NCBI GenBank assembly: GCA_022511465.1
Contig: JAFLRM010000013.1
Span: 1-64,000, forward strand
Length of the DNA stretch: 64,000 bases
Source of the DNA: Acetatifactor sp.
GTDB lineage: Bacteria; Bacillota; Clostridia; Lachnospirales; Lachnospiraceae
Reading direction: 5' to 3'
Below the pieces are notes generated by a model. The model worked only from the letters and a program-made list of their open reading frames with translations. It ran no database searches and was not told the origin of the DNA. This document shows, piece by piece, positions 35,278 to 43,827 of the stretch; position 1 is the stretch's first letter; every line of letters starts with the position of its first letter. A program made the position numbers and the translations under genes.

Positions 35278-36822
35278 TTATTCCAATCTTTCAAACACAA
35301 AGTAATCCACAGCGATGCTTCCGCCCTCGCTGCCTAACCTGTTGAGGGCAGTCAGCCCTGCCTTGACACCTACCCATCGTCCCGGTGTGGCCTCCACAGT
35401 ATTGCCCACTGCAGTAAAATGTTCCTCGTCCTGACCAATCTCAAAGGAGACCTCTTTCGCGCCTTTCACCTTCATACGGATGTAGAGTGTGTCCGAATCC
35501 ACCGTTCCCAGAGCATACCGCTCCTCATCGTTTTTTGTCCAGTTGCCGGTACGCTGTTCCAAAAAGAGTTTCTGGCCTTGCTTAGCCACCAGCAGACCGG
35601 TGTAATGTCCGCACTGGGACACCATGCCTGCCACGTCGCCATCTTTCATGTTTTCCAGATGGATGCACGTAGTAATCTGAAACTCCGGAGCCGGCCACTT
35701 CTGAATCAGCAGATTACTGATATCGCACAGCTGAGCAGCCGGATCACAAGGCTGCGCATACAGCGTGAGCTGTCCGTCACCCACACGATACCAATTCTCC
35801 TTATAGTTGGCGTTCCACTGCCACTGGAGACCCAGCTTGTCCCCCTCAAAGAAGTCACTGTCCTCGGGCGCATCTATGGGATAGACTGCCCCCACAGAGG
35901 GCTTTTTGTGCCGCATAACCGGTTCCCCGCATCCGTCTACATCGTTCACACCGATGATGGGCCAGTCGTCCTCCCAGCGCATAGGCTGCAGATGCACAAC
36001 CCGTCCCGCATTGCCTACATCCTGAAAATGAAGGAACCAGTCTTCCCCGTCAGGCGTATCCACCCAAGCGCCCTGGTGAGGGCCGTTTACAGGAGAGCCA
36101 CCCTGATGCAGAACGATCCGCTCCTCGTAAGGGCCATAAATATTTTTGGATCGCAGCACCGTCTGCCATCCGGGCTTCACGCCGCCTGCCGGTGCAAATA
36201 TGTAGTAGTAGCCGTTTCTCTTATACAGCTTGGGCCCCTCGATGGTGGGCTGCGTCGCGTGTCCGTCGTAGATAAACTGACCGTCGTCCAGCACACCGGA
36301 GCAGTCCGGTTCTATAGGTGACATGTACAGCATACTCTTGAATCCGATGCGGCTTCTGGCAAAAGCCGAGACCATGTAGGCCTTTCCGTCATCATCCCAG
36401 AAAGGGCAGGGATCGATCCATCCCACCACTTTGCGCACATAGGAGGGCTCACTCCACTTGCTCCAGGGATCGGTGGTCTTGCACATCATGATCCCCTCGT
36501 CCGGCATAGGGATGAACGCATAGTACACACCGTCGTGGAAGCGAATGGAGGGTGCCCAGGTGCCGCAGCCATGTACAGGCTTATCGTAGTAAGGAAAGGG
36601 AAGCTTGTCGATAATATAGTTGATAACCTTCCAGTTCACCAGATCCTTGGAATGAAGCAGCGGAACGGCCGGCGTGTTGCAGAAGCTGGAGGCGATCATA
36701 AAGTAGTCATCTCCCACGCGGATGGCATCCGGATCGGAATAGTCGGTATAGAGAATAGGGTTAATGTAGGTGCCGTCTCCCTGATCGGCGATCCACATCT
36801 TTTTAATTTTATTTTTGTCCAT
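35278..36822 (-). CDS. Glycoside hydrolase family 43 (beta-xylosidase/arabinofuranosidase type)
   Basis: 514 residues without a signal peptide, so probably cytoplasmic. The five-bladed propeller starts NPILYTDYSDPDAIRVGDDYFMIASSF, whose DPD Asp is the expected general base. WIDPCPFWDDDGKAYMV gives the pKa-modulating Asp, and IEGPKLYKRNGYYYIF the general-acid Glu. The C-terminal 200 residues form a beta-sandwich with ITTCIHLENMKDGDVAGMVSQ, as in xylosidases with a PF17851 domain. It removes xylose or arabinose from imported oligosaccharides. AGAGGAAAGT precedes the ATG at 36822. Confidence 0.9.
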   Translation of the reverse strand: MDKNKIKKMWIADQGDGTYINPILYTDYSDPDAIRVGDDYFMIASSFCNTPAVPLLHSKDLVNWKVINYIIDKLPFPYYDKPVHGCGTWAPSIRFHDGVYYAFIPMPDEGIMMCKTTDPWSKWSEPSYVRKVVGWIDPCPFWDDDGKAYMVSAFARSRIGFKSMLYMSPIEPDCSGVLDDGQFIYDGHATQPTIEGPKLYKRNGYYYIFAPAGGVKPGWQTVLRSKNIYGPYEERIVLHQGGSPVNGPHQGAWVDTPDGEDWFLHFQDVGNAGRVVHLQPMRWEDDWPIIGVNDVDGCGEPVMRHKKPSVGAVYPIDAPEDSDFFEGDKLGLQWQWNANYKENWYRVGDGQLTLYAQPCDPAAQLCDISNLLIQKWPAPEFQITTCIHLENMKDGDVAGMVSQCGHYTGLLVAKQGQKLFLEQRTGNWTKNDEERYALGTVDSDTLYIRMKVKGAKEVSFEIGQDEEHFTAVGNTVEATPGRWVGVKAGLTALNRLGSEGGSIAVDYFVFERLE

Positions 36823-36901
36823 ACTTTCCTCTTTTCTGCGGTGCGCTGTTACCTCGTCCGCCATTTTCTTATCTCTATTTTTTCATATTTACACCATAAA
36901 A

Positions 36902-37675
36902 TCAAGAGAAATCCTTCACCCACATGAGTTCCTCCCCCACCTTCACCCGATCCTTACCTGTAATGGTGATATCCTGGAGGTTCTCCGAGGCCTCCATACT
37001 GATGGACACTCCTGCGTCCACTCCTTCCTTAAGAAGCCTCTCTCTGTCGTACTCCAAAAGAAGCTTTCCCTTGTTCACGATCTCGTTCTGCACCACTCGC
37101 GGCCGGAAATAGGCTCCACACAGTTCGTCCACGTGGTCTCCCACCTGAAGGATAAGTTCCACACCGGAATCTGTCCGCAGCAACATTCGATTGCCCATAG
37201 GATAAAGCTTTATGATCTTTCCGGAAGCCGGAGCGTACATGCGTCCCTGATCGGACAGGATTAAGGCTCCTCTCCTATTCCCCTCGTAATACAGACTGAC
37301 ATTTCCTGCCACCGGGCTCCCAATGGCCCATCCCAGGGGTATGCGCTTCTCCCTGCTGTGATTTCTCCGCCTTCTGCTCCCTCGGCCCGACTCCTCGCGG
37401 ACGGTTCCGGTTTCACTCTTCTTTCGGCCTCTCCCACTTCTCTCATCGTTTCCCAATTCCTCCGACAAAAGCTGTCTTTTCAGGATGCCGTCTGCGGACG
37501 TCCCCTTTAAAGGTTCTATTTCCCCCCGCGGGAGCTCTCCGGAAATCTCCCCTTCCGCCTCCAATACGCCTATCGGCACGCTCCACCTGCCAATCCAGAA
37601 GCCTGCCATCACTGCCAATATTCCGACTGCAACCATCATAAACCAATCCACTTCCACATCTCCTCTTTTTGCCAT
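36902..37675 (-). CDS. Membrane-anchored EIIA(Glc)-like domain protein lacking both catalytic histidines
   Basis: 257 residues: one membrane helix (about 10-28), then a hydrophilic linker with a very basic patch (GRGSRRRRNHSREKR, about 97-111), then a C-terminal EIIA-type beta-sandwich (about 116-257: GSPVAGNVSLYY, RMYAPASGKIIKLYPMGNRMLLRTDSGVELILQVGDHVDEL). At the places of the EIIA phospho-histidine and its partner, the protein has Gln177 (LQVG instead of VHFG) and Arg163, so it cannot relay phosphate. The domain may serve as a binding or envelope module. It may start nearer to the helix, at a GTG (37651) with GAGGAG upstream. Confidence 0.7.
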   Translation of the reverse strand: MAKRGDVEVDWFMMVAVGILAVMAGFWIGRWSVPIGVLEAEGEISGELPRGEIEPLKGTSADGILKRQLLSEELGNDERSGRGRKKSETGTVREESGRGSRRRRNHSREKRIPLGWAIGSPVAGNVSLYYEGNRRGALILSDQGRMYAPASGKIIKLYPMGNRMLLRTDSGVELILQVGDHVDELCGAYFRPRVVQNEIVNKGKLLLEYDRERLLKEGVDAGVSISMEASENLQDITITGKDRVKVGEELMWVKDFS

Positions 37676-37750
37676 TTTCTTGTTCTTTCTTTACTTTTCG
37701 CAGAGTTTAAAAAAAATATTCAAAAAAACCATTTTTTCCTAAAATGCTTA

Positions 37751-37780
37751 TTGACATTACAAGGAAGAGAATGATATACT
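37751..37780 (+). promoter_or_regulatory. cspA promoter
   Basis: TTGACA, 18 bases, TATACT. The transcript would start near 37787, giving a leader of about 150 nt. Confidence 0.65.
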
Positions 37781-37811
37781 CTAACCGTATTCTAAATGAA
37801 AGTCATTGAAC

Positions 37812-37874
37812 TCACATATTTTTGTAAGTCATCATTGATTTTTGTGATGGTTTACAAAAATATGTGATTTTTTT
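37812..37874 (+). promoter_or_regulatory. Long perfect hairpin with T run in the cspA leader
   Basis: Sixteen-base perfect arms (37812-37827 and 37852-37867) enclose a second small stem (CATCA/TGATG) and are followed by seven T. It has the form of a terminator but sits between the promoter and the start codon. It could be an attenuator or a temperature-responsive leader, as cold-shock mRNAs often have. Confidence 0.6.
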
Positions 37875-37937
37875 GTCCTACGTTTTAGAATTCACAAATC
37901 GAACGGGCTCTGCCCAGTATATTAAGGAGGTACCAAA

Positions 37938-38153
37938 ATGAACAACGGTACAGTTAAATGGTTTAACGCACAGAAGGGTTATGGTTTCATTACCAACGAC
38001 TCCACCGGAGAGGAAGTGTTCGTACACTTTTCCGCTATCAATGCTGAGGGATTCAAGTCTCTTGAGGAAGGCCAGAAGGTTACTTTCGACACCGAGACCG
38101 ATCCTCAGAACAGCAGCAAGGTTCGCGCTACCAACGTTACAGTTGTAGCTTAA
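37938..38153 (+). CDS. cspA: Cold-shock protein
   Basis: 71 residues, a complete five-stranded cold-shock domain. RNP-1 is KGYGFIT, RNP-2 is VFVHFSAI, and the opening [17 protein letters not shown] is canonical. It binds single-stranded RNA and DNA and acts as an RNA chaperone. AAGGAGGT precedes the ATG at ideal spacing. The gene has its own promoter, a long structured leader and a terminator directly after the stop. Confidence 0.97.
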   Translation: MNNGTVKWFNAQKGYGFITNDSTGEEVFVHFSAINAEGFKSLEEGQKVTFDTETDPQNSSKVRATNVTVVA

Positions 38154-38169
38154 GCGAGGGATTGCACAC

Positions 38170-38205
38170 AAAAAGCTGTCACACCCATGTGTGGCAGCTT
38201 TTTTT
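38170..38205 (+). terminator. cspA terminator
   Basis: AGCTGTCACA pairs with TGTGTGGCAGCT around a short loop and is followed by a run of seven T. Confidence 0.8.
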
Positions 38206-38263
38206 CGCCGGACGCAGGCGGATTCGATTACACACCAAAGCCAATGTAGAAATGAGGTAAAAA

Positions 38264-38827
38264 ATGAATTTACTAAGTCTATTTCTGCTTGCCGTAGGAC
38301 TGTCCATGGACGCTTTCGCGGTATCCATCTGCAAGGGGCTTGCCATGAGGAAGATCACCGTGAAAAAAGCCGCCATCGTGGGCTTGTGGTTCGGCGGTTT
38401 TCAGGCCCTGATGCCCTTTGTCGGTTACCTCCTGGGCCGCCAGTTTGAGGGATATATCACCGCCATAGATCACTGGATCGCCTTTGTGCTCTTAGGTCTC
38501 ATCGGAGTCAATATGATCAGAGAGGCGCTCTCTGCGGAGGAAGAATCAGCCGACGACTCACTGGATATTAAGACCATGTTCCTGCTGGCCGTAGCCACCA
38601 GTATCGACGCACTGGCGGTTGGTATCACGTTTGCTTTCCTGAAAGTTGATATCCTCTCCGCCGTCAGCTTTATCGGATGTACCACATTCCTTCTGTCTGC
38701 CATAGGCGTAAAGATTGGCAATGTGTTTGGCACCAAATATAAGTCCAAAGCTGAGATTGCAGGCGGCATCATTCTGATCCTCATCGGCACCCGCATCCTG
38801 TTAGAGCATCTGGGGATCCTGTACTGA
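38264..38827 (+). CDS. mntP: Manganese efflux pump
   Basis: 187 residues with six membrane helices arranged as two repeats. [20 protein letters not shown] in helix 1 and [20 protein letters not shown] in helix 4 carry the paired Asp residues of the MntP family, and [12 protein letters not shown] is also characteristic. It exports Mn2+. GAGGTAAAAA precedes the ATG. The gap after the cspA terminator is only about 60 bases and holds no yybP-ykoY manganese riboswitch. Confidence 0.95.
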   Translation: MNLLSLFLLAVGLSMDAFAVSICKGLAMRKITVKKAAIVGLWFGGFQALMPFVGYLLGRQFEGYITAIDHWIAFVLLGLIGVNMIREALSAEEESADDSLDIKTMFLLAVATSIDALAVGITFAFLKVDILSAVSFIGCTTFLLSAIGVKIGNVFGTKYKSKAEIAGGIILILIGTRILLEHLGILY

Positions 38828-38843
38828 TTGCATATTGAGATCC

Positions 38844-38877
38844 AAAAACAGCGGCTCCCTTTTGGGAACCGCTGTTT
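38844..38877. terminator. Bidirectional terminator between mntP and the GH105 gene
   Basis: AACAGCGGCTCCC pairs with GGGAACCGCTGTT. TTTCT follows on the plus strand and TTTTT on the minus strand. It serves the two convergent genes. Confidence 0.8.
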
Positions 38878-38898
38878 CTATGTAAACCATTTCCATTT

Positions 38899-40041
38899 TT
38901 AATCCGGCAGTCTGCGAAGCTCCGTGTACGCCAGAAGCAGAGGGCCCACACCCTTTGCATCGTCCTCCACGATAGGCTCCGACATATAATACTCAAAGGA
39001 GCCGTCACGCCTGGGATTGTTCTCCGGCCCCAGTCCGGCTACCAGACAGATTCCGCCAAGACTTAACTTGCCGTCCTTCTCTTTCAGGTATTTGTCACAG
39101 ATACCGTTGAATGCTTTCAGAGCATACTCTCTGTAACTCTCCGGCAAGAAGCCGAGTCTCACACCTTTCAGCAAGCTGTACGCCATGATGGCGCTGCCAC
39201 TGGTCTCAAGATAGTTGGGGTCTTTGCCGCCCAGAGCAGGAAGCTGATACCACATACCGCTCTCATCCTGGAATTTCAGCATGGAATCTATGAGATCCAC
39301 AAACACTTTCTTCAGATTATCATACTCTGCCTGACAGGAGGCATCCGGCTCGCACTTGCTCAAAGTGTCCAAGAGCGCCATAGAATACCACCCCAGCGCT
39401 CTCAACCAGAAATTCTTGGAAAGTCCGGTCTCCTTGTCGCACCAGAAAGCCTTCTTGGAAGCGTCATAGCCGTGATAGTACAGTCCGGTCTCAGGGTCCC
39501 GTATATACTTCACCACATTGGCAAACTGGCTGAAAATATCCGCATAGTTCTTCTTATTATTAAACTTCGTCTCGTACTCCATGTAGAACGGCTGTCCCAT
39601 ATACATACCGTCCAGCCAGACCTGATCAGGATATATCTTCTTGTGCCAGAAGTTCCCCTCATCCGTCCTGGGCTGGGTCTGCACCTGACTGTAGATCAGA
39701 TCGATAGCCTTACGATACTTCTCCTTGCCGTTCAACTCATACAGCGCAAACAGAGTCTTACCCGCATTGACATTATCAATATTATACTCCTCCACGGAAT
39801 ATTCATTGATGGTGCCATCCTCCGCCACCCTGTGGTCAATAAAGGCATCTGCGAACTTATAGTACCTCTCTTCTCCGGTCGCCTGGTAGATCTCAAGAAG
39901 GGCCAGGATCATGCAGCCGTCAATATAATTCCATCCTGCTGTCTTCCCTTCCCGTGCTTTCTCAATATTCCAAGCCGGCACATCCATAGTGCTCTTCTCG
40001 ATCAACTCATCAATGTACTTCTCAAAAATAGGCATCTGCAT
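38899..40041 (-). CDS. Glycoside hydrolase family 88/105, unsaturated rhamnogalacturonyl hydrolase type
   Basis: About 380 residues, soluble and without a signal peptide. The (alpha/alpha)6 barrel shows VPAWNIEKAREGKTAGWNYIDGCMILALLEIY, DQVWLDGMYMGQPFYMEYE with the catalytic Asp in the WLDG(M/L)YM motif, NFWLRALGWYSMALLDTL, and YLETSGSAIMAYSLLKGVRLG. These are YteR/YesR-like features. The enzyme removes the 4,5-unsaturated uronic acid from pectin-derived oligosaccharides by hydration. The start at 40041 follows CGGAGGACATGGATT; the frame reaches further to 40101. Confidence 0.88.
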   Translation of the reverse strand: MQMPIFEKYIDELIEKSTMDVPAWNIEKAREGKTAGWNYIDGCMILALLEIYQATGEERYYKFADAFIDHRVAEDGTINEYSVEEYNIDNVNAGKTLFALYELNGKEKYRKAIDLIYSQVQTQPRTDEGNFWHKKIYPDQVWLDGMYMGQPFYMEYETKFNNKKNYADIFSQFANVVKYIRDPETGLYYHGYDASKKAFWCDKETGLSKNFWLRALGWYSMALLDTLSKCEPDASCQAEYDNLKKVFVDLIDSMLKFQDESGMWYQLPALGGKDPNYLETSGSAIMAYSLLKGVRLGFLPESYREYALKAFNGICDKYLKEKDGKLSLGGICLVAGLGPENNPRRDGSFEYYMSEPIVEDDAKGVGPLLLAYTELRRLPD

Positions 40042-40113
40042 AATCCATGTCCTCCGTTCTTCACGTATTACTATTATACACGCTATTGTCCAGATGGTCA
40101 ATAAGACAATCTA

Positions 40114-40914
40114 TCAGAATACGGCAATTTCTCCAAACCCAAGAAAAAAACTCACCAGATACAAAAGAAGCAGGTGCACCGGATAGAATGCATAAAATGC
40201 ATATTTCCAGCGAAGCCCTCTCTTTCCGTTATAGAAGGTCACAGGAAGAAAGGCGGTCGGTGCCGGCATCTCCCAGAAGAAGGACAGCGCTCCCGAAAGC
40301 AACTGAACCGTCTTCCACCTGCGCGTCAGATACAGCACCATAATACATAGTACCCCCCGGGCAGCGTAGTCCGTATGAAGGAAGTGGGCCAAAAGACAGC
40401 CGATAACCACCATCATGCCTCCAAACACAAAGCAGATCAGTCCCTGAACATTTTGATTCCTTGCCCACACTCTGTGAGACATCCAATCCACTGCCATCAT
40501 CGTGAGCAACCCCAAAAAAAGTGTGAAGAACACATTTTGGTATTGCAGCTCCAAAAACCGTGCTTTAAATGCCAGATCAAAAGGCACCTCAGACACCAGT
40601 GCAAAGCTTCCAAGCCTCAAGGCATATTTTTTGGCATCCCGCGTCCGCGAGAATCCTTCCACCAGCAGAAAACAAAAGATGGGAAAGGCGATCCGTCCGA
40701 TGGAACGCATCAGGTGATAAACGTCATAAAGCGCACCGTAATCCATAACCGGTACGGTGCGCACCTGCGTGTTTATAAAATTTCGTGTCAAAAGCATCCG
40801 TCCGAGGATCGCAGCTCCCACGTGATCCACAAACATCGTGATGATGGCGATCAGCTTCAGGGTGCTTCCTGACAATCCTCCGCGTGGCCTGATCATATTT
40901 GTCGCACTATTCAT
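40114..40914 (-). CDS. TraX-like multi-pass membrane protein
   Basis: 266 residues with about seven hydrophobic segments. SGSTLKLIAIITMFVDHVGAAIL at the N-terminus and HLMRSIGRIAFPIFCFLLVEGFSRTRDAKKYALRLGSFALVSEVPFDLAF are hallmarks of the TraX family (PF05857), named for pilin acetylation in F plasmids but widespread in Firmicute chromosomes, where the target is unknown. The acyltransferase-like His is in VDHVGA. AGGGAGGCGCCC is upstream of the ATG. No conjugation genes accompany it. Confidence 0.85.
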   Translation of the reverse strand: MNSATNMIRPRGGLSGSTLKLIAIITMFVDHVGAAILGRMLLTRNFINTQVRTVPVMDYGALYDVYHLMRSIGRIAFPIFCFLLVEGFSRTRDAKKYALRLGSFALVSEVPFDLAFKARFLELQYQNVFFTLFLGLLTMMAVDWMSHRVWARNQNVQGLICFVFGGMMVVIGCLLAHFLHTDYAARGVLCIMVLYLTRRWKTVQLLSGALSFFWEMPAPTAFLPVTFYNGKRGLRWKYAFYAFYPVHLLLLYLVSFFLGFGEIAVF

Positions 40915-40980
40915 GGGCGCCTCCCTATATCAATTTGGTCAAACATACCATAATATACGAAGGACTATTTGTCAATCCTC

Positions 40981-41679
40981 TCAGCCTACCTTGTAGCCAG
41001 TTCCCCAAACCACCTTCAGATATCTGGGCTCCTTGGGATTATTCTCGATCTTCTCCCTGATGTGGCGGATATGCACGGCGATGGTGTTATCTGCACCGAT
41101 GGCCTGCATATGCCAGATAGATTCGTAAATCTGGCTGATGGAGAGGACTTTCCCTCTCTCCTGAACCAACAACCTCAAAATCTTGTACTCGATGGGAGTG
41201 AGCTTGACCTCTCTTCCTTCTACATAGACCGCCCGCTGAACATCATTAACTTCAAGGCCGTCTATCCGGTAGATACAGTTGATGGACTCCCGCACATTGA
41301 CTAGCTGCGTGTAGCGGCGCAGCTGGGACTTCACTCTGGCCAAGAGCTCTAACGGGTTGCAGTTTGTCGTCACATAGTCGTCCGCACCGGAATTGAGTGC
41401 CATGATCTTGGCGGTCTCGGCGGTCTGTCCGGATACCACGATGATAGGGACGCTGCTCTTCTTGCGAATGCCGGCAATGGTCTCAATACCGCTTCCCCAG
41501 CCTTCAGCTCCCAGTTCCACATCTATCAGCATCAGGTGAATTTCCGTCTGATCCAGGGTATAGTAGAGCTCCGCCAGTGTGGACGCTTTCAGCATCCTCA
41601 GTCCCTCTCCGGCCAAAAGCGGCGCCATACTCTCCACGATTCCCGTGCTGTTGTTAAACACCAAAATTGTTTTTTCCAT
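40981..41679 (-). CDS. Atypical orphan OmpR-type response regulator
   Basis: 232 residues: receiver (about 1-118) plus winged-helix DNA-binding domain (about 132-232, with EVKLTPIEYKILRLLVQERGKVLSISQIYESIW and a VVWGTGYKVG end). The phospho-acceptor Asp is kept (LIDVEL, Asp53). However, the Mg-binding acidic pair after strand 1 is Asn9-Asn10 (ILVFNN), and the switch Lys is replaced (DYVTTNCNPLELL, Thr105 where TKPF is normal). No histidine kinase is nearby. It may therefore work without phosphorylation. The gene targets are unknown. GAGGAGTG precedes the ATG. Confidence 0.85.
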   Translation of the reverse strand: MEKTILVFNNSTGIVESMAPLLAGEGLRMLKASTLAELYYTLDQTEIHLMLIDVELGAEGWGSGIETIAGIRKKSSVPIIVVSGQTAETAKIMALNSGADDYVTTNCNPLELLARVKSQLRRYTQLVNVRESINCIYRIDGLEVNDVQRAVYVEGREVKLTPIEYKILRLLVQERGKVLSISQIYESIWHMQAIGADNTIAVHIRHIREKIENNPKEPRYLKVVWGTGYKVG

Positions 41680-41847
41680 CTCTCAACACTCCTCTTCTCC
41701 CGTAATCTGCTTCCTATTAGTTGCCATCTATCTATATATTGTAATGTATTCTGCTTGGGTTTTCTTTTTTGACAGTTATCATTCTAATACAAGACTGCAA
41801 ACTTTTTGCATCATTTTCCCCCATTTTTTGATTTTTTATCAAAAAAA

Positions 41848-41886
41848 TTTTGCCTACAAAATAATAGACTTATTTTGTAGGCAAAA
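41848..41886 (-). terminator. Terminator of the engB/AI-2E transporter transcript
   Basis: Perfect 17-base arms TTTTGCCTACAAAATAA and its complement around five bases. Seven T follow on the minus strand. Confidence 0.8.
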
Positions 41887-41910
41887 AGTTTCATCTAATC
41901 CCTATTTTTC

Positions 41911-43149
41911 TCATTTCTTGCGCTGCCTGCGCTCCTGTCTCTTCTCCTCTCGCTCCGCAGCGTTTAGCTCCGCCAGTTCGCGGGTTCTCTGCTCCTCCCT
42001 GTTATGCATCTCCTCCACCACCGCCATGTCCTCCGGTTCCAGCCTGCGGAATCGGTTCAGGCCCGCCACAAGGATCCGAATGCTATTCTTGGTGGTCTCA
42101 AAGGCGCCCTCCTCGTACATGTTCACAACGATTAGACCAATGGGTACGGCGATGATCATACCGATCACCCCGCTCAGCCGATAACCCACATAGAGCAGGA
42201 TCAGCGTAGGCAATGGAGGCATTCCCAGAGAATCCCCCACGATCTTGGGCTGGATCACCTGCCGTACAAGTTGTCCAACGCCCCAGATGATCAGAAGCCC
42301 CACCGCCATCTTGTAGTCAGAACTCAAAATCTTTATGATCGCCCAGGGTACCATGATCGTACCCGTCCCGAAAAAGGGCAGGATATCCATAAAAGCAATT
42401 CCCAGGGCGATCAGCAGGGCATAATTTACCTGAAGAACCGTCAGTCCGATCACCAGAAGAAGATACATCCAAATCTCAATGCGAAGCTGCGCTTTCAGGT
42501 AACCTCCCACCGCATTTACCAGACTGTGCCGCAGGATGCGGTAATTGGTCTGAACAGAGGCCGGCATATGTCTGCGGAACCAGTCGTTGATGCTTTCCCT
42601 CTCCGCCACAAAGAAATAAGCGGATAAAAGCGCCATGATAAGCGCAATGATCATGGAGGGCACTTGCTTGGCAAAGTTTCCCACTCCCTCAATCGTCGGG
42701 CTGCTCATCTGTCCAAAGATTTCCCCAAGATAGGTCCCCACACTCTGTATCATATCGCTGATACTTGCCTGAACATTGTCGGGGAGACGGCTATAGACAA
42801 CGTTTAAGTTGTTACCGATCTCCGAAAATTCCGATTCCAATCCTAACCAGATGTCCGGCAGGGAGTCAATAAGGCTCATGATCTCCTGCACCAGCTTCAC
42901 TCCCACAAGATAGAGCACAAGCACCACCAGACCAATCACCACGATAATGACGAAAGCGCTCCCCGCCTTTCTCTTAATCTTGACCTTCTCCTCAAGAAAT
43001 CGTACAAGCGGCGATGCGATCAGCGCTACGATCCATCCCACCACAAAGGGAGAGAAAAAGATTAAAAGTCTTGGCAATAACAGTATGACCAGCAAAAAGA
43101 TCACCAGCGCAACCGCTAAGTTTGTCAAAGCTTTAATATATTTTTTCAT
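41911..43149 (-). CDS. AI-2E family transporter
   Basis: 412 residues with about eight membrane helices. FSPFVVGWIVALIASPLVRFLEEK near the N-terminus and LLIALGIAFMDILPFFGTGTIMVPWAI plus IWGVGQLVRQVIQPKIVGDSLGMPPLPTLILLYVGYRL near the C-terminus are the family signature (PF01594). Members export small molecules or act as Na+/H+ antiporters; a role in AI-2 transport is shown for only a few. A long charged helical tail rich in Glu and Arg (about 365-412) lies in the cytoplasm. The ATG overlaps the engB stop by four bases. Confidence 0.9.
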   Translation of the reverse strand: MKKYIKALTNLAVALVIFLLVILLLPRLLIFFSPFVVGWIVALIASPLVRFLEEKVKIKRKAGSAFVIIVVIGLVVLVLYLVGVKLVQEIMSLIDSLPDIWLGLESEFSEIGNNLNVVYSRLPDNVQASISDMIQSVGTYLGEIFGQMSSPTIEGVGNFAKQVPSMIIALIMALLSAYFFVAERESINDWFRRHMPASVQTNYRILRHSLVNAVGGYLKAQLRIEIWMYLLLVIGLTVLQVNYALLIALGIAFMDILPFFGTGTIMVPWAIIKILSSDYKMAVGLLIIWGVGQLVRQVIQPKIVGDSLGMPPLPTLILLYVGYRLSGVIGMIIAVPIGLIVVNMYEEGAFETTKNSIRILVAGLNRFRRLEPEDMAVVEEMHNREEQRTRELAELNAAEREEKRQERRQRKK

Positions 43150-43772
43150 ATGCTGCTACTCTGTGTGGACTCCTGTGTCCCCGTCTCCTTCTCAATGATA
43201 TCGTCCAATATCTCATATATCTCATCTCTTCCCTGTTTGGTCTGTGCTGAGAAGGGAAGGATCAAGACATCCTGACCAGCCTTTAATGTTGTACGGATCA
43301 GATTGATCTGTTTCTGTATCTGGCTCCGGTTGATCTTGTCCAACTTGGTGGCAATGATAATGGGCTGGTAGCCCTGTCCCCAGATCCAGTCGTACATGAT
43401 GCGGTCATTCTCCGAAGGTGCATGTCGGATGTCGATCAGCAAAAAAACCGCTCTAAGCCGCCTGGATCTGTGTAGATAATTCTCGACCATCCTGCCCCAC
43501 TTGGCCTTGACTTCCTGACCGGCTTTAGCGTATCCATATCCCGGAAGATCCACAAAATAGATCGCGTCGTTAATGTTGTAGAAATTGATCGTCTGTGTCT
43601 TGCCCGGCTGTGCGCTGGTGCGTGCCAGCGACTTGCGGTTCATGAGGGCATTGATCAGAGATGATTTCCCCACATTGCTCTTACCCGCAAAGGCCACCTC
43701 CGGATGTATGTTCTCGGGCAGCTTGCTGGTGATGCCGCACACAGTTTCCAGACTTACATTTTTGATAACCAT
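43146..43772 (-). CDS. engB: Ribosome biogenesis GTPase YihA/YsxC
   Basis: 208 residues. AFAGKSNVGKSSLINALMN (G1), ARTSAQPGKTQTINFY (G2), FVDLPGYGYAKA (G3) and IIATKLDKINRSQ (G4) define the EngB GTPase, which helps assemble the large ribosomal subunit. The C-terminal tail is short and acidic. It follows clpX after a 55-base gap holding a GC-rich hairpin, and its stop overlaps the AI-2E family gene. Confidence 0.96.
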   Translation of the reverse strand: MVIKNVSLETVCGITSKLPENIHPEVAFAGKSNVGKSSLINALMNRKSLARTSAQPGKTQTINFYNINDAIYFVDLPGYGYAKAGQEVKAKWGRMVENYLHRSRRLRAVFLLIDIRHAPSENDRIMYDWIWGQGYQPIIIATKLDKINRSQIQKQINLIRTTLKAGQDVLILPFSAQTKQGRDEIYEILDDIIEKETGTQESTQSSSI

Positions 43773-43799
43773 TGTTCACTCCTGTCATTATGTACAGAA

Positions 43800-43822
43800 A
43801 GCGCCGCTTTCGTGGCGGCGCT
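43800..43822 (-). terminator. GC-rich hairpin between clpX and engB
   Basis: AGCGCCGC and GCGGCGCT pair perfectly around seven bases. TTTCTGT follows on the minus strand, so it could be a weak terminator tuning readthrough to engB. Confidence 0.5.
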
Positions 43823-43827
43823 CCATA

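Noticed and set aside
38206..38263. yybP-ykoY manganese riboswitch before mntP
   Set aside because: The gap after the cspA terminator is too short and contains no matching structure.
38899..40914. Conjugation region suggested by TraX
   Set aside because: TraX-like proteins are common chromosomal genes in Firmicutes, and no relaxase, coupling protein or pilus gene is nearby.
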